This document shows positions 22,182 through 35,018 of a stretch of DNA of 64,000 nucleotides, in pieces. This DNA is from Heterostelium album PN500 (Eukaryota; Evosea; Eumycetozoa; Acytosteliales; Acytosteliaceae), in contig NW_008805089.1 of the NCBI RefSeq assembly GCF_000004825.1, positions 930,001 to 994,000 on the forward strand, read 5' to 3'. The notes beneath the pieces are model-generated. The model saw nothing but the letters and a program-made list of their open reading frames with translations, was not told the DNA's origin and searched no databases. How positions within the stretch are numbered: the stretch's first letter is position 1; the number at the start of each line of letters is the position of its first letter. A program made the position numbers and the translations under genes.

Positions 22182-24289
22182 ATGCGTTGCTTAGTAAATG
22201 TTTTATTTTTATTGTTATGCTTAGGTGTTGCTAACTGTTGTTTTATTGGATCTCATAGTTGTATTAGAAACGATTTATCGACAGTTAAATATTCAGATGG
22301 CATCGTTAAGGGATTGTTGTTTAAAAATCATCGTACATTCTTTGGTGTATGTATCTATTATTATAAATATTGTTTGATATTGATTAGTTGAACATATACT
22401 TACTTATTGAATCATTTACAACATATTTTAATCAATAACAGATACCCTATGCTCAACCACCAGTTGGTCATTTGAGATGGTCTAATCCAACTGAACCCGT
22501 AGGTTGGGATGGCATAAGAGATTGTAGTTACGAGAGGGAATCGTGTCCACAAAAATGTCAGCCACTATCTCTAACTTGTCCTGTGGTGGGAATCAGTGAG
22601 GATTGTCTATATCTTACTATATATACACCTCTAGGACCACCACCGTCTTCCAAAACCAGTAGCAGTAGTAGCGATAGTGATAGTGATAGCAGTGATGTTA
22701 GACCTCTAACTAACAACAACAAAAACAATAACAATCTTAATGGAAATGAAAAGGAGTCAGAATTAAGACCGGTGTTGGTATTTATACCAGGTAGTGAGTT
22801 TACCAGTGGAAGTAGTGAGTCACCACTGTACGATGGTAAACAATTCGCAGAGAATGGCATCATCTTGGTAACTGTAAACTATCGTTTGGGAATACTTGGA
22901 TTCCTTGGAAATAAAGAAGCTGGTATCAATGGTAACTTTGGATTCCATGACCAGTTGGCTGCACTACGTTGGGTACAAAAGAACATTGGTGCATTTGGTG
23001 GTGATATCAAGAGGATAACTCTTGCCGGGCAGTCTGCTGGAGCACTCTCAGTGCTCACTCATCTAATATCGCCATTGTCCAACGGTCTTTTCCAGTCAGT
23101 CATTATCCAATCTTCTCCAACAACCATTGGATATCACACCAACGCTACAGCAAAGGAATTCTTTCATAGACTACTTGAGAGAACCAATTGTACTGCGCCA
23201 AAAACCAGCAACTTCAATTCAGATGATGGCAGCGACGACTACTACCCAGACTACCCAGACTACCCGGACTACCAAGACATTAGCTACGAGAGAAACTTCA
23301 CTTTGAACTGTCTTAAAGAGTTATCTGTCAATCAAATCATTGCCATTCAAATGGATATAGATTTAGAGGTCAATGCGCTCAGCGGTAATAATCCGTTGGC
23401 TGTGGTGGCGCAGTGGACCCCGATGATCGATGAATCTTCGATTCCAGATCAACCCATTCCAATGTTGGAAACTGGTTGTTTTAATAAAGTAAATATTATG
23501 TTGGGTGGTGATGAGTCTACAATCATGATGAAAGAATATCGCCCAGCAGAAGTAGACACACCAATGAATCGCAAGAGCTTTACCAGATTCCTTGGCAAGG
23601 TATTCAAAGACAGCGTTCAGAGGAATAAGATCATTGATCTTTACAACCGAACCGCTACTTCGCCAACCGCTAAAGTATCGTTGATAACACTGCGAGATCT
23701 CAACGAGAATGATGATCACCGACCACTTTTAAGCAACATTCTAAATGATCTCGTCTTCATTTGTTCCTCTCGTTACATCGTAAGATGTATCTCACAGAGT
23801 AAGAGTAATAATAACTATAACTACTATAACTACATCAATGTAAATAACAATGTATATTACTATCGTTATAAACACGCAAACAATCTATTATGTATAAATA
23901 CAACAACATGTCATGGTGATAAAAGTATGTTATAATTATTATAGACTATTATTATTATTATTATATTAAATATTTATAAACTTACTAATGTTATAAAAAT
24001 AGTGGTACCATATATATTTAATAGCTTTAAAACAATTGGTTTGAATATAAGTGATGATGATCGTCAAATGGGAGAACATATAAGTAAATATTGGACCAAT
24101 TTTGTCACGAACCAAAATCCAAACCTGGGATATCAAGTACCAATTCATTGGTCGAAATACACAGAGAACTCTTATCAAAACAATGTTCTTATTTTCGATA
24201 CTAATCCATTTGCTGACAACATTGACAATGATATTCCTGCATGTAACTATCTTGATGAAATAGGATATAATATGGTACCATTCTTTTAA
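22182..24289 (+). CDS. Secreted type-B carboxylesterase/cholinesterase-family protein
   Basis: Three exons (22182-22346, 22442-23924, 24003-24289) give 644 aa. A signal peptide (residues 1-19) is followed by the alpha/beta-hydrolase core: IPYAQPPVGHLRW, SEDCLYLTIY, VTVNYRLGILGF, GNFGFHDQLAALRWVQKNI. The nucleophile elbow is GQSAG (Ser253), the acid is the Glu of GGDES, and the catalytic His is likely in CHGDK just before VPYIFN. The oxyanion-hole motif, usually HGGGF, reads PGSEF at 171-175, so activity may be altered. A Ser/Asp and Asn tract (about 125-160) and a YPDYPDYPDY run are inserted low-complexity segments. Relatives in dictyostelids include the esterase-like crystal protein. The substrate is unknown. 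Confidence 0.85.
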
Positions 24290-24569
24290 AATAAATAAAA
24301 AGGAATTCTAACTAATATATACTTTATGTATTTATAATATAATCAATTGATAAATCTGGCCCTTAATATTCACAATACCATTCTGATTTACCTTCATATC
24401 TAAGGTTTGTTAATAATATATAAAATATTAGTGTTATTTTGGTGCACTTGTGTAATTATTTGATTTTTATTAAAACGTTTTTTTTTGGCATACCAAAATC
24501 TTTTTGGGACAAGAGCTACAGCTTGTTTGATTTTAATGATTCGTTTATGAGTCTTTAATTTGTTTAAAG

Positions 24570-26091
24570 ATGAATAGTTTATTATTTATTTTAAATAAAC
24601 AACGTAATAATAATAATATATATCGTAGTATATTTAAATTTCAACAAAATAGATATTTTAGTAATAATCATAATAACAATAATTTTGTAAACGATGTATC
24701 ATTTACTATTAAACCAACAAGCGATGATACAAGATCTACTGTATTGAAAATGATGGAAGATCTTGAGAATAATAGAAATAAAAAGAAACAAATTAAGAAA
24801 AATACACCAATAAAGAAAATACAATTTAATAATAACAATAATAATAATAATATTAAGAGTACAAATCAAGTTGATAATGAACTTGATGATATAGAAGAAG
24901 AATACGACGATGAAGAGTTTGGTTTGGTGGATAATGAGCTGTACGATGAAGAATATGAACAGGTAGAGAGAGCAAACACATTAAATAGTAAACAAAAACA
25001 ACAATTCGATTCGGAACAACAACTTGATGACTATGGTATGGATGTAGACGTTGATGATGAACACGATCAGGTTGAAGATGATGCAGATGATGGTGTATAC
25101 TTGTTCGATGAGAATCAAAAGTTGGCAGATACCACCAAGCACGATCAATTATACGATGAATATGGAATGGAGGGAATGGAGGATTATGAGTTCGACAATG
25201 ATAACGATGATCAAGTCGATCAAGAAGATAACTTGACATTGGAGACTGAACAAGAGATGTTAGATATCATCAGACAATCGGAGGAACAAGAGAAACTACA
25301 AAAAGAAAAAGAAAAGAAACCAACGAGAGCAGAAAAGTCAGAGCAACACAAGAACCTAGAAGCGATCATCAAGAATAAATATGGTGACAAGGCCAACAAG
25401 ATCCTACACAAGATCCTAATCAAAGAGAAATACGGTAATTGGGAACCAATTAAGAAATTGAGTCGTGACCAGATGTCAGAGATAAAGAGATTACATAAAG
25501 AAGTATGAAAACTGTAGTTAGTAAATAGAATAATATATATAATATAATATTAACAACGATGATCGTATTTATTATTTTTAGGATCCAGATATACATACAG
25601 TTGAATCGTTAGTCACACAATATAGAGTTTCAAAAGAGGCAATCAAGAGAATCATTAGATCTAATTGGACACCTTCAGAAGATAGACTAAAAGAACAAGA
25701 TTCGAAAAAGAAACATAGATTAGAAGTAACTACCGAATCGAATGCTGCTGCAACAAAAGGAACAAAGAGAATAATTAATAATAATTATAATAATAATAAC
25801 AACAAGTCATATAATGATAACAAACCAACAAGAGAATATCAAAAGTCTGAACACAAGTTTAATCAAACAACACAATCTTCACCAAAGTTATCTTACAATA
25901 ACTATATTAAGAAATCGACAAATTTAGAATACAAACCTAAAACCAATTATAATAATAATAATTCTAATAGAAATACAAATAATTATAATGATAGATATGA
26001 CAATAATATAAGTATAACTTTTACAAACGATAGTCTTCATGCGAAAATGAAAAGACTACAAGAATTATCATCAAAAATAAAGAAGAATTAA
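24570..26091 (+). CDS. Neugrin/Rrg9-like mitochondrial protein
   Basis: Two exons (24570-25502, 25582-26091) give 480 aa. The N-terminus (MNSLLFILNKQRNNN, then basic/aromatic residues and RYFSN) looks like a mitochondrial presequence. A long acidic, Asp/Glu-rich low-complexity region precedes a conserved block across the intron: WEPIKKLSRDQMSEIKRLHK, then DPDIHTVESLVTQYRVSKEA and RIIRSNWTPS. This is the neugrin/Rrg9 signature. In animals neugrin supports mitochondrial 16S rRNA stability and pseudouridylation; yeast Rrg9 is needed for mitochondrial genome maintenance. The C-terminal 130 residues are Asn/Lys-rich and disordered. The family assignment rests on the conserved block only. Confidence 0.75.
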
Positions 26092-26195
26092 AATATTGTT
26101 ATGTTTTGATTGTTTCTTTGAAAAACAATTACAAGAGAATTTCTAAACAAAATCGATTATTATTTATTGTTTAAATCGTTATTATTATGATGATT

Positions 26196-27400
26196 TTAGT
26201 CATCTACTATAATCATTTCTATATTTGTTTCTGAACCTGTGTTTTCGAATTCTCTGGAATTGAAATTATCAGTGTCGATCAGCTCTAAGGAGATCGTTGA
26301 TTTGTTCTTTGAGTTTCCAACCGTGTGCGATGGGAACGATCCACCACTGCTATGACCACCGTGTGTCGAATTCTTGTTGGATCCTCTTACAGTCATGACT
26401 GGCTTGGCATACCAGTAGTTGTTTGGACAATCGGCAATGGCAATCATAACGGCACCCGCAGTAATAGTCTCCGTACAGAATGTGATAAACGAAGAGACAT
26501 GTTTGAGATTTGAATCCTTCTGAATTTTCAATACGTAGAATACCAGGGTTCTCGAGACCATCACTAGTAGACACACCAACATTACCAACGAGAGATACTT
26601 TACTTTTCTAACCATTCCGTGGATAATATGATTGGTGTCCTCTTTGATGGTTTTCTCTTCGTGTTTGTGCATCTGTCTGATCAGCACCATTCCATTGATC
26701 AGAGTAGTTCCACCACCATAGACACACAGCACTATGAAACCAATGGTATAATAGAGTGACTTTATTTTCTCACTCACGAATATCGATAAGATTGAAAAGA
26801 CTACAGTATATGCAAAACATATTGACCATAGTGCCCATGTATATTTCCAGCATCTTTCATGATTTTCAAGTCTGATTGTCTCTGAAATAAAGAATGTATA
26901 TAATAATTGGATCCAAAAACACTGTACAAAGGTCCAAATTTGAAACTGGAAAAGCTATTTTTTTTTAATTAAAACAATAAAATAAAGTTAATATTTTTTA
27001 AATCTAGCATATTTTCGTATTTGTAATAGATTACAGTTGACCACATTGATGTATATAAAGTTTTATTCTCACCAAAATCATATTGATGAGTTTGAATAAA
27101 GAATCCACAATAGAGGATTCTACCTGTAAAAAAGAAAAAAAAAAAGATTATTACTATTTATACTAAATAAAATAACTATCTTCGATATTTACAAATAGGA
27201 AATAAAATTAATGCTACTAAAACATAAAATCTTGCATTTGGTCGTTTTCTCTTTTGATAAAAATATATAATGTCATAAATAAACTGAGGTATACAAAGTA
27301 CCATCATTACAAAATGAATGATGATACGTATTATATAAAAAGATAGAACTAATTTATCTAATGGGTCATTTCCTGTGAATGAATCTGGAGATATTGGCAT
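26196..27400 (-). CDS. Seven-transmembrane protein, possibly THH1/TOM1/TOM3-like
   Basis: Three exons (27193-27400, 27035-27123, 26196-26954) give about 351 aa. The start of exon 3 could alternatively be 26945, both in frame. Seven hydrophobic segments are visible: LSFYIIRIIIHFVMMVLCIP, FYVLVALILFPICRILYC, FVQCFWIQLLYTFF, WALWSICFAYTVVFSILSIF, IGFIVLCVYGGGTTLI, LSLVMLVCLLVMVSRTLVF and FITFCTETITAGAVMIAI. A short Ser/Asn-rich cytosolic tail follows. The layout and the ETI/ADCP end of TM7 recall the THH1/TOM1/TOM3 seven-helix family, but a receptor-like protein of another family is possible. I cannot assign a ligand or partner. Confidence 0.7.
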
Positions 27401-28435
27401 TGATTTGTCAATATTTAAATTAAATATATACTTATAAAGAAGATATAAAGCAAAGTGATAAAATTATATAAATAAATAAATTTATTTTTAGATATTTGTT
27501 ATTGCTACTAATATTTTTAATGAAAAATGAAGTAAATCAAGATAATTTAATCAATGGGATATTTGGTACATCTAAATACCAAAAATAAAATATCTGATTA
27601 TTTTTTTTTAAAAAAAAATCTTTGAATTTATTCTAAACACGCAAAATAATTTGATCGAATTTGACCTTTAGATCTGAAGATTATATATTAATTATTTGAG
27701 ATAAATAGATTTATGTAGATTGTGTTTTAAGAGAGAATGTTTTTTTTTTTAATTGTGAGAGGTTGGAATGAGTGATGAATCAACCTCTTTTCACCTATTG
27801 ATCATAATCATTTTTCAAACATTTATTTATTTCTATTAATGTACATTTGTTTTTGAAAGGTTAATCAAGTTGTTAGATAATTGGTCATTAGAATACTGCA
27901 ACAGAGGCTCGAAATTTTTCAGATTTTTTTTTATATAGTGGTTTTCAACATGTTAAACACACACTGCAGTGAGCAGATTTTTTGATGAATCAAAAAATAT
28001 TTTCACAAACCCCTTATTACTATTAAAAAAAAGAAAAGAAATGATGACACAAAACTAAAAAAACCACCAATATTTTGTTTTTGTTTTGTACAACGATTTT
28101 CAAAATGGATCGAACATGACGGTTTTTTAACATGTGTAAGAGGTGGAATGTTGTCGCAATTCAGATATGACACTTAATTTTATCTCAAAACAAAAATCGA
28201 AACATTTTGATGCTTTTGAACAATGTACTTAAACAACTTTGTTGTGGTTTCTACAATGTAACAATAGCTATTTATCAGATCTGAAAAGAACAGCAGTCGC
28301 TGGTTTGATTGGTGTTCATCTATGACATTTTAAAAATAGTAGTTTTAATGGATATTATTTTACTTTTTTTTTTCTCGCAATAAAATCATTTTTAATAAAT
28401 GTTTATTTTTTATTGTTATTGTTTTGTTTTTTTTT
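27401..28435. other. Intergenic region upstream of the 7TM gene
   Basis: About 1 kb, AT-rich. It holds a palindrome CACTGCAGTG (27962-27971) and next to it a 20-base hairpin, nine-base arms with a 2-base loop (27978-27997). No gene seen. Confidence 0.45.
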
Positions 28436-30667
28436 TTATCTTGGAGCTGCCGTCAACTCATGTCTGTGACTCTGAGTATAATTACTTTCGTTTGATGGCG
28501 CTTTTGGTCGATTGATATTGCTGACACATTTGCAAGGCGACGCAACTTGCTGTCCACAATCGCAATAGAAATGTCCATACTTTCTCATTCCGATGTCATG
28601 TCCGGCATGACATTTCTTTGCACACTCTTCACACACTGCAATTTCACTTCTACCCAATATCTTTCTTGGTTCCGTACATGTTTTACATTCATACCAATAT
28701 TGTGCATGATAGTATTCTAGAAAGAACATAATCAGATTAATAAATTACTTTTTTTATATATTATGTGTTTTACAGTAGTAAATAATAGTTACCTCTTGTA
28801 TATGATAATGTACATAAACCAACTTGTAATGCATTCTCTACCAAGAATGAAATAGGTTCCATTTCATCGTTGTTTGATTTCGATTTCGATTTCAAACTGT
28901 TGATGGTCATCAGTTCTCTTCCCTCGCGTAGTATATATTGTTGATTGCCGTTCTCACCGTTGAGTGTGAACGTGTTGTTGGATTCGAATCCGATTGGCTT
29001 GGAGTCTGTGTAGTAGGCGAGTCCAGCTTCCCAGTTTCTCGATATCTGGTTGTTGTCGAATACCAGCGCCTTCGAGCCAGACACTATTTCCACACCGACC
29101 TCGCCATTGTTTGCAATTTCATTGCCTTTGATATTGACAATGGCATGATCAGAGATATAGATACCGGAGCAACGATTTTGGATAATCTTATTATTACAAA
29201 TGGTGGTGTTGGCTCGTGAATACACTTGCATTCCTGCATTCTTGTTACCGTAGATATAGTTGTTTGATACCAGTCCCATTCCCTCACGGTAGATATGGAT
29301 ACCGACACGCTTGTTCTCACAGATATGATTCTCGGTGATGATTGGATTGGCTTTGATTACAAGACGTATACCATCTCCTTGGTTGTGGTGAATAGTGTTG
29401 TGTGAAATCTGTGGATTCGACTTGGAGATTCTGATACCGTCCAACTTTTGTCCGTAGATCTGGTTGTGTTCGTATACACCTTTGCCATCCTCGTGGATAT
29501 AGATACCATCTTCGAGATTATAACAGATCTTATTGTTTGAAACGACAGGCGAAGCACCACCCCAACAGCTAATTCCATCGGATTCATTCTCCTCAATGAT
29601 GTTCTCAGTGATAATACCACCGGCATTGGTATGAACATGAATTCCGTAACCCTTGTTCCGATAGATACGATTCAATTTGATGGTTGGTTTTGCAGTTGAA
29701 TAGACAATCTCTATTGAACCATAACGGTTACGAGTGAATCTATTGCCAATGATGGTTCCTTCTCCTCCGAATATTGCAATACCAGCCTCCTTACAGTCAT
29801 GAATAATGTTATCTGTAATCCAAGGTGATGCGTGTTTTCCAATCTTTATTGCTGATAGTGTTGTGTTTGTAATGTCACATTTGTTGATTGTGAATCCACC
29901 CTTTTCTATATCTATACAAAACCAATGACCTGTTTGACGCATCGACACATTGGTGATCGACCCATGCGCTGCTGAAATGGAAACGGTATTCGAACTGGAG
30001 CTTTCAATGACAACATCCTTCTCTCCTAGAATATCGACCGGCTTGTCAATGGAAATATTCTCCTTATATAAACCAGGTCCAATCAATATCGTTTCTCTCT
30101 TTTGATCGACCAAAGCTGACAATGCATCCGTTAGAGTATTGAAATCACGACGATTCTTATAAATATATTTTGGATTGGTGAGATCTGCATTCTGTGGCAA
30201 AATCAAAACTTTTCCTTCTTTCTACTTTTCAATAATTTATCCCTAGAAAATAAAAAAGTAATTTTTTTGGTTAATTAAATAATTTAATATATTAAAATTT
30301 TTTTTTTTAATATTTACCATACAAATCTATCATTTGATAATCTATTGAAACTATGAGATACTTCTGATAGTGCTACTAAAGATTTATGATCTAGGTACTG
30401 AAGAATGTCTATCCAGTTTTCATCAGAGAGTTGGGAGTGGATCTCATTGTATTGATGAGGTGAATCACCTTCTTGGAATTCGGTGTCAAGGTTTGGAAAA
30501 GCTGAAGCTGACTCTATATCGGTGGCAGTTTCGGTTGCCTTTTTAAAATCCAATCTACGGTCGTGGTCGCCATCACCTTCATTGACAGAGGTATCTGGAC
30601 GACGAGGCCTTTGCTGGTTGTATTGCTTAGAGAGTTGTTCTGTTTCCTCTGCTGTGTAATAGCCCAT
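28436..30667 (-). CDS. FBXO11-like F-box / parallel beta-helix / UBR-box protein
   Basis: Three exons (30318-30667, 28793-30242, 28436-28716). The F-box (SDENWIDILQYLDHKSLVAL, FNRLSNDRFVW) recruits Skp1. A large right-handed beta-helix of CASH/PbH1 repeats follows (G-I-x-I turns with Asn ladders, e.g. NIIEENESDGISCWGG, GNKNAGMQVYSR). The C-terminal exon is a UBR-type zinc box (CKTC, CEEC, CHAGHDIG, FYCDCG). This order is that of FBXO11, the substrate receptor of an SCF ubiquitin ligase. The phase fails between the first two exons: W-DKLLKSRKKEK runs out of frame with VLILPQN unless one A is added to the A4 run at 30210-30213. That suggests a one-base assembly error or a real frameshift. The frame is open upstream of the ATG at 30667, so a 5' exon may be missing. 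Confidence 0.85.
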
Positions 30668-32740
30668 CTTTCTCTTGTTGTTGGATTGTGGACTATCCGA
30701 TATATTTAAATGTTGTTGAAATTGTTGATACAGTTCTAAATATTTGGTTTTAAAATGTCACCAAATCTACCAACAAAAAAATATTGGAATGATGTGACAA
30801 ATGTGTGAAATTTTTATATTAATATATTTTTTTAAAAATAAAAGATTGAAAGTCGGTTATTCTGAAAAAATAAGATAAGTTATAACTTTTTGTTATCAAT
30901 ATCTTATTTTTTAGATAGAAAAGGAAAAAATATAGATTAATGTTACAAATATTTCAAAATAACTTTTTTTAAAATAATAATATTTAAAAAAAGGTATTTG
31001 GAAATAATAAATATACAAAAAAAAAAGGAAAATAATTAAAATTATACCAATTCAAGGATGGTATTGAATTAAATATATAATAAAAAATAAAAATAACAAT
31101 TTTCTTAAAAACAAAAAAAACCTATCTTTTGTTATTATATATATATTATTGTTTTAAATTATTTTGATAATAACGAAAAAGAAAAAGAAAGGGAAAGAGA
31201 TTAAAAGATCTCAATGGTTTGATATTTTAATATTGGTCGTTGGAATCGATTTTGGTGTGTTAAGTTGAGAAATAAAATGAATTTTAATATTTAATTGATT
31301 GTTTTTTTGAAAAAGTTTTTTTTTTTTTTTTTTTTTTCAGTGGGGTTTGTTGCTACGATCAGTAGTTGATTGTTGGTGTTGTTGACTGTTGTTATTAAAT
31401 CTAATATCTATAAGTAGATTGTTGTTATAAATACTGAAAAAGAAATGGATGTTGATGAAAATTATGATGATGTTGATGAATTCAATAGACGATACAAAAA
31501 CCCTATCTGTGTATGTTTGGTGTTAGGTGTTTGTCTTTGTTAGCTCAGTTGTGTGTTTGTTTATGTGTGTTGTTTTGTTTGTATTTAAAACTGAATCAAT
31601 ATTTGCAAATATAAATATAAAAATCAAAAGACGAGTGTTGTTTAATGTGGAATAAATCCAAAAAAAAATAATTCCAACCACTTTTTTCAAAAAAGTGGGA
31701 GGTCAGTTAGATTAAAAAAAAAAAAAAGATTGAAAGTGTGGTGAATCTATTTCTTCGTTTTTTTTTTTAATTGTTGGTCCAAATCATATTTAATATTATT
31801 ATCTGTACATGTTGATTGTAAACTTTGACATACTAAAAATGTTTACTACTAGATATTTATTTTAAGAAGAAATTATAATAAAAATTACATACATTTAAAT
31901 TTACAAAATCAAAAAAGTTGGATTATTTTTTATTATATATTTTTTACCTATATCTGTTTCTATTTTAAAAATTATTATTTTCTACTATTGTACTAATAAT
32001 TGATTTGATTACTTTATTTTATTTCCTTTTATTCCTACAAATAAATACTAATCATTTAAATATCATAAAAACAAAGAAATAATTCTAAAAATATTAAAAA
32101 AATACCAAAAAATTAATTAAAAAACTATTGATGATTGAATTTTGTGTGTCTTTTTGTATTAAAAGATTTAGTTTTCAAAAGTAACTTATGAAAGGGGGTA
32201 AAATATTAGGTTGACAATGTCTGTTATTATTTCATACAGTGAATTGAGGTTTTAGAAAACTATCGATTGTCTCATTCACCACTTCTGTGAAATTAAGGTC
32301 CACAAAAGAGTCTCCAATCTAATCTTATTGATATATTTGGAAAAAATAAAAAAATTTGTTTTTTCAAACAAACCCCACAAATTCGGTCCATATGTGGGTT
32401 TTGTTCAACTTTTATTTTGAAATAAATTAATAATAACTAAAAAATTTTTTAAATAAATTAAAATTCCTTTCAATTATTTATATAACTCGTTTTAGGATAT
32501 TTATTCGTTAATATTTTCTATTGAAAACAAGGGTTTGTTTATTCTTTTTATTAAATAGATCCTGGAAGATTTTGAAAAATCATTACTTTTCTTTTTTAAA
32601 TAGATTTATCCAAAATCAAAAACAACTTGATTCTAGTTATACGGGAAATTGAATTGAAGGGATGCTCTTGATTAATTTTTAAATAAATTTGTTTTTTGAA
32701 TATTTGAATAAATAGAAAGTTTATATTTTGATTTTTTTTG
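30668..32740. other. Long AT-rich intergenic region
   Basis: About 2 kb. On the plus strand a small frame at 31445-31543 (32 codons, starting MDVDENYDDVDEF) looks protein-like by its acidic composition but has no recognisable partner exon. T run of more than 20 near 31317-31339. Otherwise A/T-rich with GT-rich patches (31330-31600). No supported gene. Confidence 0.45.
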
Positions 32741-35018
32741 TTAGAAATGATTTGAAGCCGTTGTTGATCCAAGATCTTTTCCTTTGATTCCTAAAATCTT
32801 TAATATCTCTTCACCTGTTAATGTCTCTTTATCCAATAGTTCTGCTACCAACTTGTCCATTTTATCTTTGTTGTCAACAATTAAATTTTTAGCACATTTA
32901 TATTGTTTACTAAAAAAAAAAAGATGTTAAATATTAGTCTGGAGCTATCTATTCATTAAATATATAAAACTTACATCTAATAATAATTTAACTTCATTAT
33001 CAACGATATTCATTATTTCCGGTGACATTTTATCTTGATGATATGTAAATCCAAGTTTATCGGACATTCCCCATTTAGTAATCATTGAGAATGCCAATTT
33101 AGATGCCTGTTGGAAATCAGAGGATGCACCACTGGTTACGTTATCGTGACCAAAGAATATCTCTTCAGCAGCTCTGCCAGCCAAACAAATTGCTAATCTG
33201 GTCATCATCTGCTTTCTTGTGAATTGCATGTGATCGTTCTCCGGTAGTTGACTTACCATGCCGAGTGCATGTCCACGCTGAACAATGGTTGCCTTGTGAA
33301 TTGGATCAGCACAGTCAGAAAGTGCGGCAACCAAAGCATGACCAGCTTCGTGGTATGCAGTGTTCTTTCTGACCTCTTCGCTGATGATGGCAGACTTTCT
33401 GGCTCTGCCCATCAAGATGTCGTCTCTGGCTTCGTCGATCAGCTTCAAACTGACCTGATCCTTTCCGTGTAGCACCGCTTTGATTGCAGCGGTATTAATT
33501 AGATTGGAAATATCGGCACCGGTGAAGCCAGGTGTGGCACGTGCAATCCTCTCGGAACTGATTTCATTCCTGTCGTGTACCACCTTGGAGAGATAGAAAT
33601 CGACAATCTCTTTACGTCCCTTGAAATCTGGAATGGGAACGGCAATGAGACGGTCGAATCTGCCTGGTCTGGTCAGGGCAGGGTCGAGTGACTCTGGCGA
33701 GTTTGTAGCGCCAATCACCATGACCTTGTTGTTCTGTGAGAAACCATCCATCTCCGAGAGCAGCTGGAGTAGCGTCTCATTGAAATGTGTGGAGTGTCTT
33801 GATTTTCCGACGGCATCGATTTCATCTATAAAAATAATACACGGTTGTTTCGACTTGGCCAAATCAAACAACTCACGGACACGCTTCGCTCCTACACCAA
33901 CATACTTTTCATCGAAACTACTGCCTGCCGTATAAAAGAATGGAATCTCTGCTTCACCGGCTATGGCACGCGCCAACAGCGTCTTTCCTGTGCCTGGCTC
34001 GCCAGACATCAAAATACCCTTTGGCAGCTTCGCACCGATCCTGTCGTATTTCTCTGGATTCTTGAGATAATCAACGATCTCCTCCAATTCGTGTTTGACT
34101 TCGTCGATTCCTTTGACATCTTCAAAGGTGGCGCTATTCGACGCTTCGCTATACTCTTTGGCAACCGACGATTGTTTACTCGATGATTCGTCAGAGTCTT
34201 TCATGATATAGTACACCAGTAGACACAGAAGAGGTAGCCAAATCATTGATGATATTCTATCGAATGTCGACATCTTGACAGTACCCAAATCACTGATTTT
34301 AACCAACGGTATAATTGGTTGTTGATTGATCTTCTCCTTTACATCATCAGTGGTACCAAACTTTAGTGAATAGCCTTCGAGATCCTTGAGCAATGATATG
34401 TTTGCTTTGTTCAACTTTTTCGAATAGACCAACGACATAAAGTAATATCTAATACACTCTTCATTTGATGCATATGCCATCGATTCAAATCTTGAAATAA
34501 TACTATAAAAATAAATGGTGTTATTAGAACATTAACATTGATTGCAATAGCATTTTAATAAAATGTAAACATTCTATTTATACATACGTTTCATAATCAC
34601 CCATATCCATTAATTCATGATAGAGTAATTCTTGAGCATTTTCATCTTTTGGGTTTTCATCTGCTTTATTCAATGCTTTTGATCTTGCAGTTGAATAGGA
34701 ATGTCTTTGTTGACCAAGATTATTATTCGCATTATTATTATTATTATTATTTTCAAACTTTGATACAATAGATCTTGAAAACAATATAGATTTATTATTA
34801 TAATTATTTTGACTGTTATAATAATTTTTTATTTTACAATTATCATTATTGATAATATTTAATCTATGTTTTAAACTATGGGTCGTATTTGAAGTAGATA
34901 GAGAATTGAATTGATTATTCTTGAGTAATACTGGTAAGCAACTATTATTATTTATATTTATATTTGATAGTAATTTATTTCTAGTTGTATTAGAAATTAA
35001 TTTGGATAAAACAAACAT
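32741..35018 (-). CDS. Mitochondrial i-AAA protease (YME1/FtsH family)
   Basis: Three exons (34588-35018, 32975-34502, 32741-32909), about 710 aa. The Asn-rich, basic N-terminus fits a mitochondrial presequence. A single membrane segment ([14 protein letters not shown]) then leads into the AAA domain: Walker A GEPGTGKT (usual GPPGTGKT, so Pro to Glu), Walker [12 protein letters not shown], and the second region of homology [19 protein letters not shown]. The M41 protease domain has zinc motif HEAGH and the third ligand region. One membrane span fits the i-AAA type facing the intermembrane space, where it degrades unassembled inner-membrane proteins. The last exon ([16 protein letters not shown] onward) is clearly homologous, but the splice phase does not close: exon 2 ends in phase 0 at the GTAAGT while exon 3 needs two carried bases. 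Confidence 0.92.

Noticed and set aside
32741-35018. FtsH-like protease as a bacterial gene acquired by transfer
   Set aside because: It has introns, an Asn-rich presequence and the single-span i-AAA layout of the mitochondrial YME1 family.
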